From: Isochrysis galbana
Lineage: Eukaryota; Haptophyta; Isochrysidales; Isochrysidaceae
Direction of reading: 5' to 3'
DNA length: 64,000 nucleotides
Assembly (NCBI GenBank): GCA_018136815.1
Contig: CM030939.1
Location: forward strand, 310,001 to 374,000
Of this stretch, positions 20,569 through 31,573 are shown piece by piece (the first letter of the stretch is position 1; the number at the start of each line of letters is the position of its first letter). The notes under the pieces were generated by a model. The model worked only from the letters and a program-made list of their open reading frames with translations, did not search any database and was not told the origin of the DNA. The position numbers and the translations under genes were made by a program.

Positions 20569-20587
20569 AAAATACAGAATGAAATAA

Positions 20588-20812
20588 AAAAAAACATCTG
20601 AAGTTTCCGGGCTACACGCCTACTAATCCTAGGTTACCCTGTCACTGCCACGACACCGCCCTTACATCCCCTCTCCCCACCTCCTCCCTTTCCCCCCTTC
20701 GTTCCTTTGTCTTCGGTTTCCGGGGTCCGACTCTGGTGCGCTACCATGAGTCTGGTTCGGAGTGCGGGTTCGGGGCAGGCTTATTGGATACAATGCCGTG
20801 CATTCGGAGTTG
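20588..20812 (-). mobile_element. 5'-truncated retroposon with 19-bp target duplication
   Basis: AAAATACAGAATGAAATAA at 20569-20587 is repeated exactly at 20813-20831. The 225 bp between start with an A-run (the 3' T tail read from the other strand) and ACATCTGAAG, and contain the same block as 46400-46604 and the reverse of 58760-58973. It is non-coding. This copy shows that the roughly 200-bp repeat is a retroposed 3' end. Confidence 0.85.
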
Positions 20813-20831
20813 AAAATACAGAATGAAATAA

Positions 20832-21258
20832 TATTAGCGATCAAAAGTTTACTTGGATTTCCCAGAAAAAATCATCTAGTCCTCTTTCGACGGAACGCGT
20901 CGCAGCTAAGGCTAAAGCTAATGGCTTGCGATCGGCGATGGTATGATTTCGCAGTGCCGTCTCAGTCGCTTTGACAGCAAAAGAAAGAAAATCCGGGAGC
21001 TAACTCATTCTCCGGAACGCTTCGTGCTCCACGCGATGGGGCTTCGATGCGACTCCTACGAGCCCACCATGGAGGCAATGCCAACCGTTCCGTGCTGCAT
21101 ACTGCGCAAAGGCTGTGGCTGCAGCTGGAGACTGCCTGCTCTACTAGCTACTACACGAGCCCTCTTTCTCACTCGCTTTTCAGCTGTGCCACCTCGATGC
21201 TGACTTCTAACACGGCACTCCAGAATACTCCAGACAAGCGTCCCATCAAGATCGCAAG
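20832..21258. other. 3' flank of the D27-like gene
   Basis: I see no gene or repeat. It lies downstream of the minus-strand gene ending at 21259. Confidence 0.35.
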
Positions 21259-22825
21259 TCAGTTGCACACAGGTGCTGCGACCGCAGCCTCTGCGCCACC
21301 AAGCTCACGCATCGCCTCACGAGAGGTGCAGCCGACGAGGCAGCCTTTTGGCCACGTCGGGTCGTTGCTAGGGAGAGGCGCCAGCTCACCATATGACCAC
21401 TGGCACTCCTGGGTCTCGAAGTTGGGGATGACGCGAAGCGGTAGTCCTGTGAGTGAGGGACATGGACGCCATCGGCTATTCGAGGCAAGGATCTCAGTGG
21501 AGGAAGGAGAGCGCTCGCACTGGGCATGTATATGCCGCTCCTGCGAAGCGGCATAAATGCGCCGATGCCGAGCAAGACAACCGTGATCTATCCACGAAGA
21601 GGCGGATGCGCTACCGGACGAAGGCTAGGGGCATGATTGCGGGACGTTGAACCAGCCCCGAGCCCGGCACGTACCAAGCTCATCAAAGAGTTGTTGCGCA
21701 GGCAGCTTGCAAGAGTTTAAGCACATCCCCTTGCAGTTGCTCTCCTGTAGGAACTTGCATTTTGTCACAACCAGTCCTCCAAGGCCTCCATCCGATCGAA
21801 GGTTGACCTTGGAGGGGCCCACCTGCGAAGCGGTACGGTTCCAAGCTCAGTGCACATGCGACCGCAGCTGCAAAAAGATGCGCAAGGAGTCAACAAGCGC
21901 ATGCGAGGCAACGGCATGCGCGACGCACCAGGAAGCCAAAGGCGTAGGGCGCGACAAGCGAGGTGAGGAGCGGCGCGTAGGGCGCGGGACCAAACTGCTT
22001 GCCAGGCACGAATGTCTTGTCGAGCCCGGCAGGCAGCCGCGTGGCGACTGCCTGCACACCATCGACAAGCCACCGAGGGTCTCCCCGCTCGGTAGACGGC
22101 ACAATCCAGCCCATGAAGATGCGATAGAAGGGCGGCAGCACGGGCGTCATAAGCGTGCGGAGCGTGCGTATCAATACGTCTTGCTGACGCTCGGGCGTAC
22201 ACCCCTCCTTTGAGAGCATGAACTCGCGCATCTCCTCGATGAGCCCTACGATGCCCGTTATGTCCCTTTTGCGGCCGACACCCGCCTCAGCCGCATAGAT
22301 GTCGCGCGTCACACGGAGCAGCGCGCCCTCAAGAAGATTCTCGCTCATCTGGACGGGCGGTAGCTCGCAATCAGGGACCAGCTCTCCCTCCTTCACTGTT
22401 GGCGGTGTGCGCATAGCAACCTCGGCATCCCACTCTCGGATGGACACATCTTGCAGGTTGGGCAGCTCCTCTCGCGGAATCCTCAAGAAGGAGACGGTCT
22501 GCAGATAGGCCTGCCTATCGTCGCGGAGCATCTGCGCAAGAAGTGTCTTACGCCGCACACGCCGCGCCGCATCGCACGCCCGCTCGCCCATTGGGGCCTC
22601 ATCAGCAACAGGTGACGCCTCAATCGCATCCGTTAGCTGAGCGAGAGAGAGAGCGTTAGGCTCGAGCTGAGCGAGGGCTACGAGGAGTGCGAGGGGTTGA
22701 TCGTTTGAGGAAAGGCGTGAGAGAAGTGCCTGCTCTGATGCGCACAACTGCGCCCCGCCCGCGCGGCCCAGAGAGACCGCCGCAGAGCCCACGCCGAGGG
22801 AGAGTCCTCCCGCCACAACCACCAT
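21259..22825 (-). CDS. D27-like beta-carotene isomerase (DUF4033)
   Basis: Three exons on the minus strand: 22825-21929, 21822-21675 and 21446-21259; 410 residues. The C-terminal half matches the D27 family: PPFYRIFMGWIVPSTERGDP, then GGLVVTKCKFLQESNCKGMC, LNSCKLPAQ and PNFETQECQWSYG. The CKFL...C.GMCLN.CK cysteine pattern is the family hallmark. Plant D27 is an iron-binding plastid enzyme that isomerises all-trans to 9-cis beta-carotene, the first step to carlactone and strigolactones; algal homologues form several clades whose substrates are mostly unknown. The roughly 165-residue N-terminal part has an Ala/Gly-rich start (MVVVAGGLSLGVGSAAVSLG) that could be a targeting signal. Exon joins are phase 0 then phase 1 and keep the domain unbroken. 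The sequence upstream of the ATG is a C-rich tract. Confidence 0.85.
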
Positions 22826-23337
22826 ATCCGCGCGCCAGAGGGAAGAGGCGCGGAGGGGGGGGGGCGGGGGGGGGGGGAGATTTTGCCGAGGACAGACATA
22901 AAAATAGAATGGGGATGGGAGAATCGAATGTCTCTCGTGAAGTCTCCCCCCCACCGCCCCCCCAGCCCCCCAGCCCCCTCAGCCCCGAGAGGGGTCGATA
23001 GTGGAGTTCACGTGGTTCGTCTCAGGGGTGTTGAGGAAGAGTGTGTTGGTGTTGAGGAGAATGGAGCCCCTGCCGAACTCGCGGGCCTTGGCCTTGTTGC
23101 TGGTTGCATGCGTGTCTCTCTTTGACTTTGAGCATTGGCATTGTGAGGATCTCGCGCGCGCCTTGACTGAAATCTGAAATCGCGTGTCAATTCGTCAATT
23201 CACAGGCATGTGGATGCGGCATGGGGGTGTCAGCTTGTCGGCTTGCGTGAAGACCCGCCTAGCCAGTTTGTTTGAAACCACCAGTTTCAAGTTTCAACGT
23301 TTCAACCTCTCCTTCGTCAAGATCAAGATATGCTAAC

Positions 23338-23508
23338 TGCTAGTTGCTAGTTGGCGTCGCGCACAGCAATATTCTTGTCCGCTTTGCTCCTCTCTCCTCT
23401 CTAGCTCTAGCTCTGCACGCATGGCTAGTTGCTAGTTGGCGTCGCGCACAGCAATATTCTTGTCCGCTTTGCTCCTCTCTCCTCTCTAGCTCTAGCTCTG
23501 CACGCATG
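23338..23508. repeat. 85-bp tandem duplication
   Basis: A unit starting GCTAGTTGCTAGTTGGCGTC is repeated with a period of 85 bp (for example TTGGCGTCGCG at 23351 and 23436) and near-identity, ending CTCTGCACGCATG in both copies. Confidence 0.9.
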
Positions 23509-23534
23509 CACGCATAGTCCACTGCGATGCTAGG

Positions 23535-23591
23535 TAGGGGGAACAAGCCCTTGCACCTTCAAGAATTTTTTTTAGGGGGAACAAGCCCTTG
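23535..23591 (+). mobile_element. 19-bp retroposon footprint with 19-bp target duplication
   Basis: TAGGGGGAACAAGCCCTTG occurs at 23535-23553 and again at 23573-23591. Between them lie only 19 bases, CACCTTCAAGAATTTTTTT, resembling the GAATCTTCAGAAGATTTT ends of the local retroposons. The simplest reading is an insertion that aborted after copying only the extreme 3' tail. Confidence 0.75.
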
Positions 23592-24550
23592 TCGCCAGTC
23601 GCCAGCGCCCGCCCGCTCTCGCCGATGTGCTCTCAACAATACGCTGCCGGGCGGATGTCTGTGTCTGCGAGTCGCGCGCCTGTACTGCGTATTGCCTACC
23701 GCCACCGCCCCCCTTGGGCCTACTTCTACTCTGAGGCTTGGGCTTGGGTTGGGCTATGGGGGCCATGGGAAGTTGGGTGACCGTTCCACGAAATGGGCGT
23801 CGTACCGAAGCGGCAGCGGCAGCCTCTAGCATTAACTGGTTAAGTAAAAGCAATAGAGCAAGCAGTAGAGAAGAGTCACGATCGCGATTCGCACTCGCGA
23901 CTCGTCGCACATTTACTCTATTTCACTATGCACAGTATATGCGCACATGGCCATGGATCGCATCCCTGGTTGCGAAGCACAAGATGGCAATAGGCAACGA
24001 TGACGATGCAACGCGAGGTATCCCCACCGGCCATCATGCCGTTTTAGCAACCTCGCCACCGGGTGGATGATAGCCACTCGACGGCCGACGTCCGGCGGAG
24101 AGCGCAGGTTGGGTGTGCCGTTTCCGAGATCCTGCCTAGTCACTTCAGGCACGGGCGCCTCTTCTACGGAGCGACCCGCAAGCCTCCTGCAGCGCAACGC
24201 GCGAGGCGCAGGATATGAGCCTAGGTACACGTGTAGCACGGGCATTCTACAGTGCGGTTGCGTGGTGTGATGGAGCTCTCACAGTCGTTGCTGGAGGGCG
24301 CGCCGTCCAAGGGCGGGGCATGTCGGGTGCTAGCAGCCCAACGCCCCATGCCCACACGGATCATCGCCCTGGAATGCACCACAATGTCCGCTCCATGGAC
24401 CACCGCCGAAGCGGCGTCAGAATCTTGGCCTTCTACATCTCCCGTCGAGGCAGAAGGGGCCGTTTGGCCACGCCTTGTCTGGCGTCCGCCTTGTGCTTGC
24501 CAAGGCGCAAGCCATGAGTCAAAGTCCCGCGCCCTGTGGACGCCGAACAC

Positions 24551-26510
24551 CTAGGCCGCTTTAATCTTATTCTTCTTGTCATACATGGCCTCCTCCACAA
24601 ATTCGCAGATGATCCGATTCTTGGCGAAGAAGCGGCCGTGCATCGTGGCCTTGACGCGTGCGGCTTCCTAAGGCGGATGGCAAGCAGAGGGGTCCCGTCG
24701 CTCACGAGGCACGCATGCGGCAGAGGGACAATCGATGTCAGGCGCGAGCGCCGACGGCCTCACTTGGTGCGTGAGGAGCTTGCAGTAGACAAAGCCGTTG
24801 GACCACTTGTCGGCAGCGCAATGGATGACCGTCCCCATCTTGGAAACTTCGGAACGCACCTGCGGGGGGCACGCGGCGGGCTCTGATCAGAAGCGTACCT
24901 TCGTGAAGGCAGGCTGGGCGCAGATGGCGCCCCCGTTCCGCCAAGTGGTGCATGCACGTGCGCTTTGAGGTCCCTGGCTAGCACGCACATCCTCAGCTAT
25001 CTCCCTGAAAAAGTTTGGGTTCGACTGAGCCTCGTCTGAAAGGCGGTCGAACATGTTCTTCAGTACAACACAGCGAGACGTGCTGGTCTCTTGGCCGATG
25101 GTCGCTGCGACCCTGGACGCCTGCCGCACCTCACCAGGCATCATCACGCCCGACTTCTCGGCGAGGCGTGCCATCATCTGCAGAATCAGACATGGCCAAG
25201 GATTGGGTGTGGTTTGCAAGCGAAAGTGCGTCACGCGGCGCGACAGACGCGCACCACATTGTGCTATCGGCCGTACGGTGCCCGCAAGCTCACACCTGTG
25301 CTCTTTGCGCCGCCGTGACCTTGGAGCCTCCAGAGCCCTCATCAAGTGAGTCGAGCTTCTCGATGGACGAGTCGTGGCTTCCCCGCCCTCCGCCAACGCC
25401 GAGTCCAGCGGCACCCTGCGACCCCGCCGATGCATCCTGCCCGGAGAGGGACACCCGGATGGGCCGTCCTGAGGGAACGGGTGGGTGGGTTGAGCCATGG
25501 TGCGCTGAGCAGGCCGAGGGGCGGTACATGGACATGGCTGGCCCGCATTGCTAAGGCACCAGCGCACGACGCACCAGCGAGATTGAAGCCGTCCATCTGT
25601 GCCATGCACTTTTGCCCGTCCGCTGCAAGTGCGTAGTGCAAGAAGGCATATCCCTTGCTCTCGCCACCCGTGGCACGGTGCACATCGACGCGGTCAAGCT
25701 GACCAAAAGGTCCAAACACACCACGCAGCTGATCCTCACTTAGGTTCGGGTGGAGGTTGCCAACATAGAGCTTCATCCCCTGGTCCATGGCGGCACCGAA
25801 AGCGGCGGCCGACGCGAGCCCGGCCGCCTTGATCTGCGCTGCGCTTGCGCCTGCTGCCGCGAGCCTGTTCTTCTCCGCCAGGCTCGACTGTACCACCACC
25901 GGCATCCCATGTACACTTGAGCCATCTAACGTCAACGCCTTGGCCACACCCTCTGCCGAGTCCATCTCGACGTAGCCGACTCCGAGGCACTTGCCGGATT
26001 TTTCGTCGACAATCAGCCGCACATCGTTCACGCGGCCTGCGGTAGAGAACAGCGTAAAGATCTCGAATTCTTCGGTGCGCGGATGGAGCTGCCGCACCTG
26101 CTCGAGGAGGGGTATGAGCGCGGTGGAGGGGGGGGGGGGGGGAAGGGAGGGAAGAGGGGCACGCTGGCACTGCTGATGGTTAGCACTTTCTGGGAGACTT
26201 GCATGCTGGAATGATGAGGTTGTTGAATGGCACGAGAGCGTTCGATCACAAAGGAAGGGCCTAACTACAGGCAGAACAGAGCGTTTGCAGCAGAGATGGA
26301 GAGAAGAAGCGTGCTGCACACCATCAGCGTGAGCTCATCCTTTGCGGCGAGCTCAGCGAGCTCATCCGGCCGGTCGTAGTAGCGGTCGCGTTTCCGTTTG
26401 CGCGCGGGCGCATCCTCTGCCGAGCTGCTCGCGCCCACCGCAGGCGGCGGCGGCGGCGGCAGAGCCGGCGGCGGAGGAGGAGGGCCTCGTCGCGCCGGCG
26501 GGGAGGACAT
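24551..26510 (-). CDS. RBM39/CAPER-like splicing factor
   Basis: Six exons: 26510-26322, 26097-25575, 25468-25296, 25177-24989, 24859-24764 and 24667-24551; 428 residues. The proline-rich N-terminus is followed by a first RRM (LMVRQLHPRTEEFEIFTLFS, then GVGYVEM), a linker with QSSLAEKNR typical of CAPER proteins, a second RRM (MKLYVGNLHPNLSEDQLRGV, then GYAFLHY) and a C-terminal U2AF-homology-like RRM (VVLKNMFD, then GFVYCKL and MHGRFFAKNRIICEFVEEAM). Human RBM39 couples transcription and splicing and contacts U2AF and SF3B1 in the nucleus. The usual long RS domain is absent; only RKRKRDRYYDRP remains. All domain-internal joins are seamless. An alternative name would be RSRC-type U2AF-related factor. 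Confidence 0.85.
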
Positions 26511-26998
26511 GGGCCTCGCCTCACCCACCACCGGGAGGGGGGGGGGGGGGGGGGGGGCGGGAGGGGGGGAAGAAGGGGGAGCGAGGGATGAGGAGCGAGA
26601 GGCGAGAGAGAGAGAAAAATCAATTCTGGGGGGGCCCATGAGGAGCAGAAGGAGGTTTTCTTGTTGTTGTTGTTGCCGTCAGCTCCAGACTCAAGAGACT
26701 CGATGAATCGATGAACTTCTAGGGCCTGACAAGAGACAAGAGCGGCCGGCAACTTTGCGAGCAACTGTGGGGTGTTTGAGCGTGCGAGCAACTCACTAGC
26801 AACTTCAGGGGCCACAGGCAACATTGTGTCAGAGCAAGGCTGCTCTCACTCTTGACTCTTGGCTCTTGGCTCTTGGAGACTTGGAGATTGCCTGCGAGGG
26901 CGCGCCGGCAGCTAGCTGTTACGGATGCCCCTCCGCCCTCTCCTGTGTTTACTTTCTAAGTCCTGTGAGATCTTCTCTCTTCTCTCTCTCTTCACCTC
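26511..26998. other. leader and upstream flank of the RBM39-like gene
   Basis: The minus strand is C-rich before the start codon (26520-26640). No other gene is visible up to the retroelement head at 26999. Confidence 0.35.
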
Positions 26999-27771
26999 AA
27001 CTAAGTTTATACTTGGTTGCCCCATGGGGGGGCACGAGCCCACGAGCCCCCCCCTCTCTCCACTCCTCCCCTGCCATGGGGGAGGAACCACTCATGCTCC
27101 TGGCACGCCTGATGGCTTGCCAGGAGCCCACTGCCCTGCTGACCCACTCTCTCACTGGCAGGCTTGCCTGCCTCGCGCGTCCTGGCCTGTCGTGGCCAGC
27201 CCATCGCTCCAACCCCCCCTCCCCCCCTGTTCGACAGGCAGACAGGTGCAGATTGGGGACCCCTGAGGCACAGGAGCGCCAGCGAGGGAGAGGCAGGGGA
27301 GGCCAGGGCCCAGCCCCAGCCTCCTCTGCCCCCTGAGCTAGCCTCCAGGGGCCTCCAGGGGTCGCCAGGGGCAGCTGCAGGCCTGTCGCAGGCGCGCCAT
27401 CGCGCGTGCCTGCAGGAGAGGGGAGAGAGAGCGCGGAGAAGGGGGTGGGCGGAGCGAGAGCTCCGCTCACCGGAAAATAGGTAAGTCCCGCACCTGTTTA
27501 CAGGATAAGTCGGGACCGAGGCCGCCGCCAGCCCGGTAGGCGTAGGAGGAAGGGGGGAACGGATCGCCGGGGGGGGGCGCGGGCCACCGACCATATCTAA
27601 GCCCTTTTCCCCTATCCCCCTAGTAGTGCACGGGGGAGTCGCCTGATGGCGGGGGGGAAAGGGCCGGCGGATTGGGGGTGTAGAAAGTTTCGTCCTACGT
27701 GAGCAGTAGAAAGTAGAGGCTGCACGGTCGCGTGTGCGGTGAGACTATTAAGAAATTAATTAATTAATTAA
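26999..27771 (+). mobile_element. about 0.77-kb hairpin-headed retroelement
   Basis: It begins with the hairpin AACTAAGTTTATACTTGGTT (26999-27018), then GCCCC and ATGGGGGGGC. A GC-rich body of about 450 bp matches 30907-31140 and 62911-63060, followed by GGTAAGTCCCGCACCTGTT and a tail GACTATTAAGAAATTAATTA. TCTCTCTTC-CC words flank both ends (about 26985 and 27772), a possible target duplication in low-complexity sequence. No long protein is credible in the body. Confidence 0.6.
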
Positions 27772-28183
27772 TCTCTCTTCCCCTCTCTTTTCCCCTCCTC
27801 ACGCGCTCACCCTGTTTACGTTATTGTTCTACGTGTTACTGTGAGTGTGCGTGTGATAGTGGTGTTTGGGGTTTGTATAGAGAATTTTATCCGGTTCTGT
27901 TCTGGAGAGAGCGCGAGCGATGGCGTCGCTCTCCCTCCTCATGGCCTCTTGTATGCCCCGTCAGGCGTCAGGCTGCTATCAGGTTCTGTATATCAGGTTA
28001 TCAGGCCTACTAGACCTGACAACCTGATATCAGGTATCAGGCTGATATTACGATATTACTGCTACTAACTTTAGAATAAAATAAAATCCAAAAAAAAGTA
28101 ACGGGGGGGCACGTGCTCATCGCCCCAAACCCCGAGCGAGCGAGCGACGAGCGAGCGAGCGGCCGCCATGCCTCTCACTATAA
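27772..28183. repeat. spacer with an ATCAGG-rich palindromic block
   Basis: 27976-28052 contains repeated ATCAGG and CCTGAT words around AGGCCTACTAGACCT. A variant of the same block lies inside the MITE at 48235-48300 (AGGCCTACCAGACCTG). No gene is visible. Confidence 0.5.
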
Positions 28184-28588
28184 TTAATACTATATAATGA
28201 TGATGAGGAGCTGGAGCTCGAGCTGCAGGAGGGTGCAGTCACACCGTGGGGCAGGCAGCCCATAGATGAGCTGCTGGGCTCTTCCCTTGAGTGGTCGACC
28301 ATCGAGGAGATGGATGGCCGTGCGAAAAGCGTGCGGGCCAAGGCATGTCTGTTCTGCGGCCACAAGTACAAGTACGTGGGGGGACCCATGAACATTCGGC
28401 AACACTTGGACAAGCTTCTGCCAAACCGGAACCGGAACGTTCGTGCGTGTCGGCCACATGCGGCGTGGATTGAGAGGCACGCGGCTGTCGTTGCGGAGCT
28501 TCGGCTACGCTCGCGGCAGTTGGCCAAGAAGGCAAAGATTGAAGACGAGCGCGAGTACGCTGCCAAGCAGAAAGAAGGTGGAGAGCAC
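28184..28588 (+). pseudogene. BED-type zinc-finger fragment, transposase-like
   Basis: The frame is open from 28184 (first ATG 28310). It reads an acidic segment (DELLGSSLEWSTIEEMDGRA), then KACLFCGHKYKYVGGPMNIR and QHLDK, matching the C-x2-C...H BED/C2H2 finger at the N-terminus of many hAT-type transposases and their domesticated relatives, then a basic helix (ELRLRSRQLAKKAKIEDERE). The frame continues to 28843 but turns into Ser/Pro-rich low complexity after about 28590, where GGTGGAGAG may be a splice donor. No catalytic region is present nearby. Confidence 0.4.
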
Positions 28589-29624
28589 CCAATGCCTCTA
28601 TTTTCCAACATGTTGACACACTGTTCGTCTTCACCCTCACCCCACTCTTGTGGCCCACAAGTACAAGTACCTACAACTCAGTGCCCTGCCTTGCTTGGGC
28701 CCTCTTTCAACACTTCACTCCCTCTCCCTCTCCCACTCCCTCTTCCAACTACAACCAACCCAAGAAGCACAAACCCCTTCGCCCTCTGTTTCATTCAAGC
28801 ACCAAAAATTTTGACTCAAGACAAGAGGGAGGACATGTCTTGAGGCGGCGTCGCTGCCCATGCCTAGTGCAAGGGTATAGCGCCCCCACTCAGACATCTC
28901 CTTCCCCATAGGTCACAGCTCCTCTCTGAGGAGTTGCTCCTCACCCTCCCATTAGGCCCCCTTGCCTGCGAGACCAAAACAGGATCCTGGCGTGGGGGGC
29001 TGTCCGAGTGTGGAGGGAGGGGCGCTCTGGCTAGCCTCATCTAGGATCTTGTTACTCCCAGTTCCAGCAGTAGGAGTACAGTACCGCAGTACCGCCTGCT
29101 TCCTGCTTCCTGCTTTCCGTTTGGAGCGGTTTGACCGGAGAAGAGGATCCAACGGGTGTCCCCCGCCCCCCCCCGGGTACGACGCCCCCGCCCCCCCCCC
29201 CGCCCCCCCCCGCCCCCCCCCCCCGCGCCCCCCTTCCCTCCCCTTTCGCTCGAATACAACGAGGGGGGCCATGCGCCTGGCGCCCCCCTCATCTCTTCTC
29301 TCTCCCGCCCGCTCACAGAATACTCGGGGGGGGGCGGCCGCCACCCTCTCTTGCTCAGCGTTCTCTTCCTCCCTCGCCCTCACACCTTGGTCGGATCTGA
29401 TACTATCGACCCCATTTCTTCTGATTCCTTCAGTCCGCCCTCTCCTTCTCCTCTCCTCTCATCTTCACTGGCGCACGCTGGTGGGCCGAGAGCCATACCC
29501 ACTTGAAGAGAGGGAAGGACAGAGAGAGAGTCAGAAGGAGCGAGGCGGCAGGAAGTCTTCCCCCGCCCCTCCGCCCCTCCTCCGGGCCCTTCCCCATCCC
29601 AGTACCCTCTTTCCCCACCAGCAA
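28589..29624. other. intergenic and leader of the AP2 gene
   Basis: No gene is visible. C-runs at 29158-29232 and a pyrimidine-rich leader (about 29340-29620) precede the AP2 start codon. Confidence 0.4.
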
Positions 29625-30296
29625 ATGTCGGAGAAAGACGAGGAGACTCCTGTGGCTCTCGCCACCGTCGACAGCGCTCCATCTCCACAGTCGCAGCAGG
29701 CTGCCCAGCTGGAAGTAGAGGCCCAGCTGGAGGTGGAGGCCCAGCCGTATGTGGAGGCCCAATCGGAGGAGAAATCGCTAGTGCCGGTGTTGGAGACGCT
29801 CGAAACCTCCGTCCAGCCCATCTCGATGAAGCCAGACAAGGACGCCACGCTCGAGATGATCCGCAGCCGCTCGTCCGCTTCAGGGTTCAAAGGGGTGAAG
29901 AAGCACCACAAGGGGGGGTATCAGGCGCGCGTCAAACGAGATGGAAAGAAGGTGCACCTTGGCACCTTCTCCTCCGCCGAGGAAGCAGCGATGGCCTACG
30001 CCGCCTCCGCGGAGGGCATGAAAGCAATGGCTAAGGCAGCCAACACTCTGCCTGCACTTAGCGCGGAAGAGGCACAGCGACAGGCCGTCGCCGAGGGCCT
30101 CACGCTGCTTCGCGCATCAAATAACAAGACCGGCTTCAAGGGTGTGTACAAGATATGGTCCAAATTCCAGGCACGAGTCGTCCGCGAGGGGAAAGTCGTT
30201 ATCCTTGGCTCCTTTTACTCCCCGGAGGAGGCGGCTTTGTGCTACGCTCGTGCGCCCGAAGGCCAGGCCGCAGCGATCAAAGTCTCACGAGCTTGA
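29625..30296 (+). CDS. double AP2/ERF-domain protein
   Basis: Single exon, 223 residues, starting MSEKDEETP. A Glu/Val/Gln-rich segment with repeated QLEVEAQ (residues 29-45) precedes two AP2 domains. The first, about residues 83-130, is SGFKGVKKHHKGGYQARVKR, then KKVHLGTFSSAEEAAMAYA. The second, about 166-215, is TGFKGVYKIWSKFQARVV, then VILGSFYSPEEAALCYA. AP2 domains are three-stranded-sheet DNA-binding modules; in algae they occur in transcription regulators and also in homing-endonuclease-like proteins, but no nuclease motif is present here. A nuclear DNA-binding regulator is likely; target sequence unknown. The frame is open further upstream but is proline-rich junk, so the ATG at 29625 is chosen. 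Confidence 0.85.
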   Translation: MSEKDEETPVALATVDSAPSPQSQQAAQLEVEAQLEVEAQPYVEAQSEEKSLVPVLETLETSVQPISMKPDKDATLEMIRSRSSASGFKGVKKHHKGGYQARVKRDGKKVHLGTFSSAEEAAMAYAASAEGMKAMAKAANTLPALSAEEAQRQAVAEGLTLLRASNNKTGFKGVYKIWSKFQARVVREGKVVILGSFYSPEEAALCYARAPEGQAAAIKVSRA

Positions 30297-30886
30297 GAGC
30301 GACCAGCGCCAGTTGCATAGTGATACCTATTGGCTTTGTGAGACGAGAGTAGGTGATTTGGAGCGAGCAACTGTACTCTGTCTGATTGCGTGTGGCTCTG
30401 GCGAGGCAGGCTTTGCGGGCTCCGATTGTGTTGTCTTGAGTTGGAGGTGGGCACGGCCCTGCCCTCCCGCTCACATTTTGAGCGCTGGTGGTAATGTCGC
30501 CCGCAAAGGGGCAACCCGGCCCTGACCCTGGCATCGGTGCAGGTGAGATCACTCCCTCTATGTGCGAGGAAGCTAGGAGTTGCGGTGCTTTGCACGGGAA
30601 GTCCGAGTTGCAACCTGATCGCAAATGGCGTAGACATTTTATTTGTGCTTTGATGTGGTATTGTCAATACATGATACATGAAGTTGAGGGGTGAGCAGTT
30701 TTCGAGCTGTGCTTCCTCTCTGCAACAAGAAGACTACCGGGCGTGCGCGATGGCGGCCGCCTGTCCCATTCACGATTCATGCGGGACGCGGGAGTAGTTT
30801 CCAGTCCCGCCCCCCTCTGTGTGGAGATGAACTGGGACTGACCAAAGGAACCGGGTGAGGTTCCTGAGACTCCATCCTTGGTAACC
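30297..30886. other. 3' flank with a dispersed 65-bp block
   Basis: No gene. 30822-30886 (GGAGATGAACTGGGACTGACC ... TGAGACTCCATCCTTGG) is repeated with variation at 43431-43493, so it is a dispersed repeat of unknown class. Confidence 0.5.
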
Positions 30887-31140
30887 AACTGAGCTTATAC
30901 TTAGTTCGCCCATGGGAGGGCACGCGCCCCCTCTCTCCACTCCTCCCCTGCCATGGGGGAGGAACCACCCACTCTCCTCTCACCTGGCACGCCTGACGCC
31001 TGATGGCTTGCTGGGAGCACACAGCCCTGCTGAATCATTCCTCTCCCCACAGGTCCGCCTGATTCGCCCGCCCTGGCCCGTCGTGGCCAACCCATCTCTC
31101 TAACCAGCCCCTCCTCCCCCTGGCCCCCCCTGATCTAGCC
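30887..31140 (+). mobile_element. 5' part of a hairpin-headed retroelement
   Basis: It starts with the hairpin AACTGAGCTTATACTTAGTT (30887-30906), CGCCC and ATGGGAGGGC. The next 230 bp match the body of the copy at 26999. The 3' tail is missing. Confidence 0.55.
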
Positions 31141-31573
31141 AGCTCCAGTCTCCAGTCTCCAGTCGACTAGCAGGGGCGCGGGGCGCCAAGGTGTCGTTCC
31201 GTCAATTGTGGGACATCAGTCGAATTGAGCTATCAAATGTCCATAGGCATTTATACAACAACATTCACACGTGACCCTAGTGTCGACGTTTAACATCTAA
31301 GGCGCGCGCTTTCAAGGGTTGGTCTATTTTTGGTAGCAGTCGCAGAAGGAGTACCTCTTGAACAAGGAGCGAGGAGAGGGGGAGGAAGAGGAAGAGAACA
31401 TGGGTGTGCATTTCTGCGTTGAGCGAGCAGGTATGTGCCAGCCTCACCCCAATGCAATCCCCGCGTAGTATACGGAGCCACGTGAGCGCTCACCAACCAT
31501 GCTTCGTGCGTGCGCACGTAGGTGCATGAGGAGTCAGTGAGGGAAGAGGAAGAGGGGGAAGAGGGAAGAGTCC
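31141..31573. other. intergenic
   Basis: There is no gene or recognisable repeat beyond a triplicated CCAGTCTCCAGTCTCCAGTC at about 31146-31165. Confidence 0.35.

Larger units (their letters stand above)
22826..24550. other. intergenic region with two local duplications
   Basis: No gene is supported. It contains the G/C tract upstream of the D27-like gene (22850-22985), an 85-bp tandem duplication (23338-23508) and a minimal retroposon footprint (23535-23591). Confidence 0.45.

Noticed and set aside
26997-27594. Long frames on both strands in the GC-rich retroelement body
   Set aside because: They are open on both strands because of high GC; homologous copies do not preserve them.
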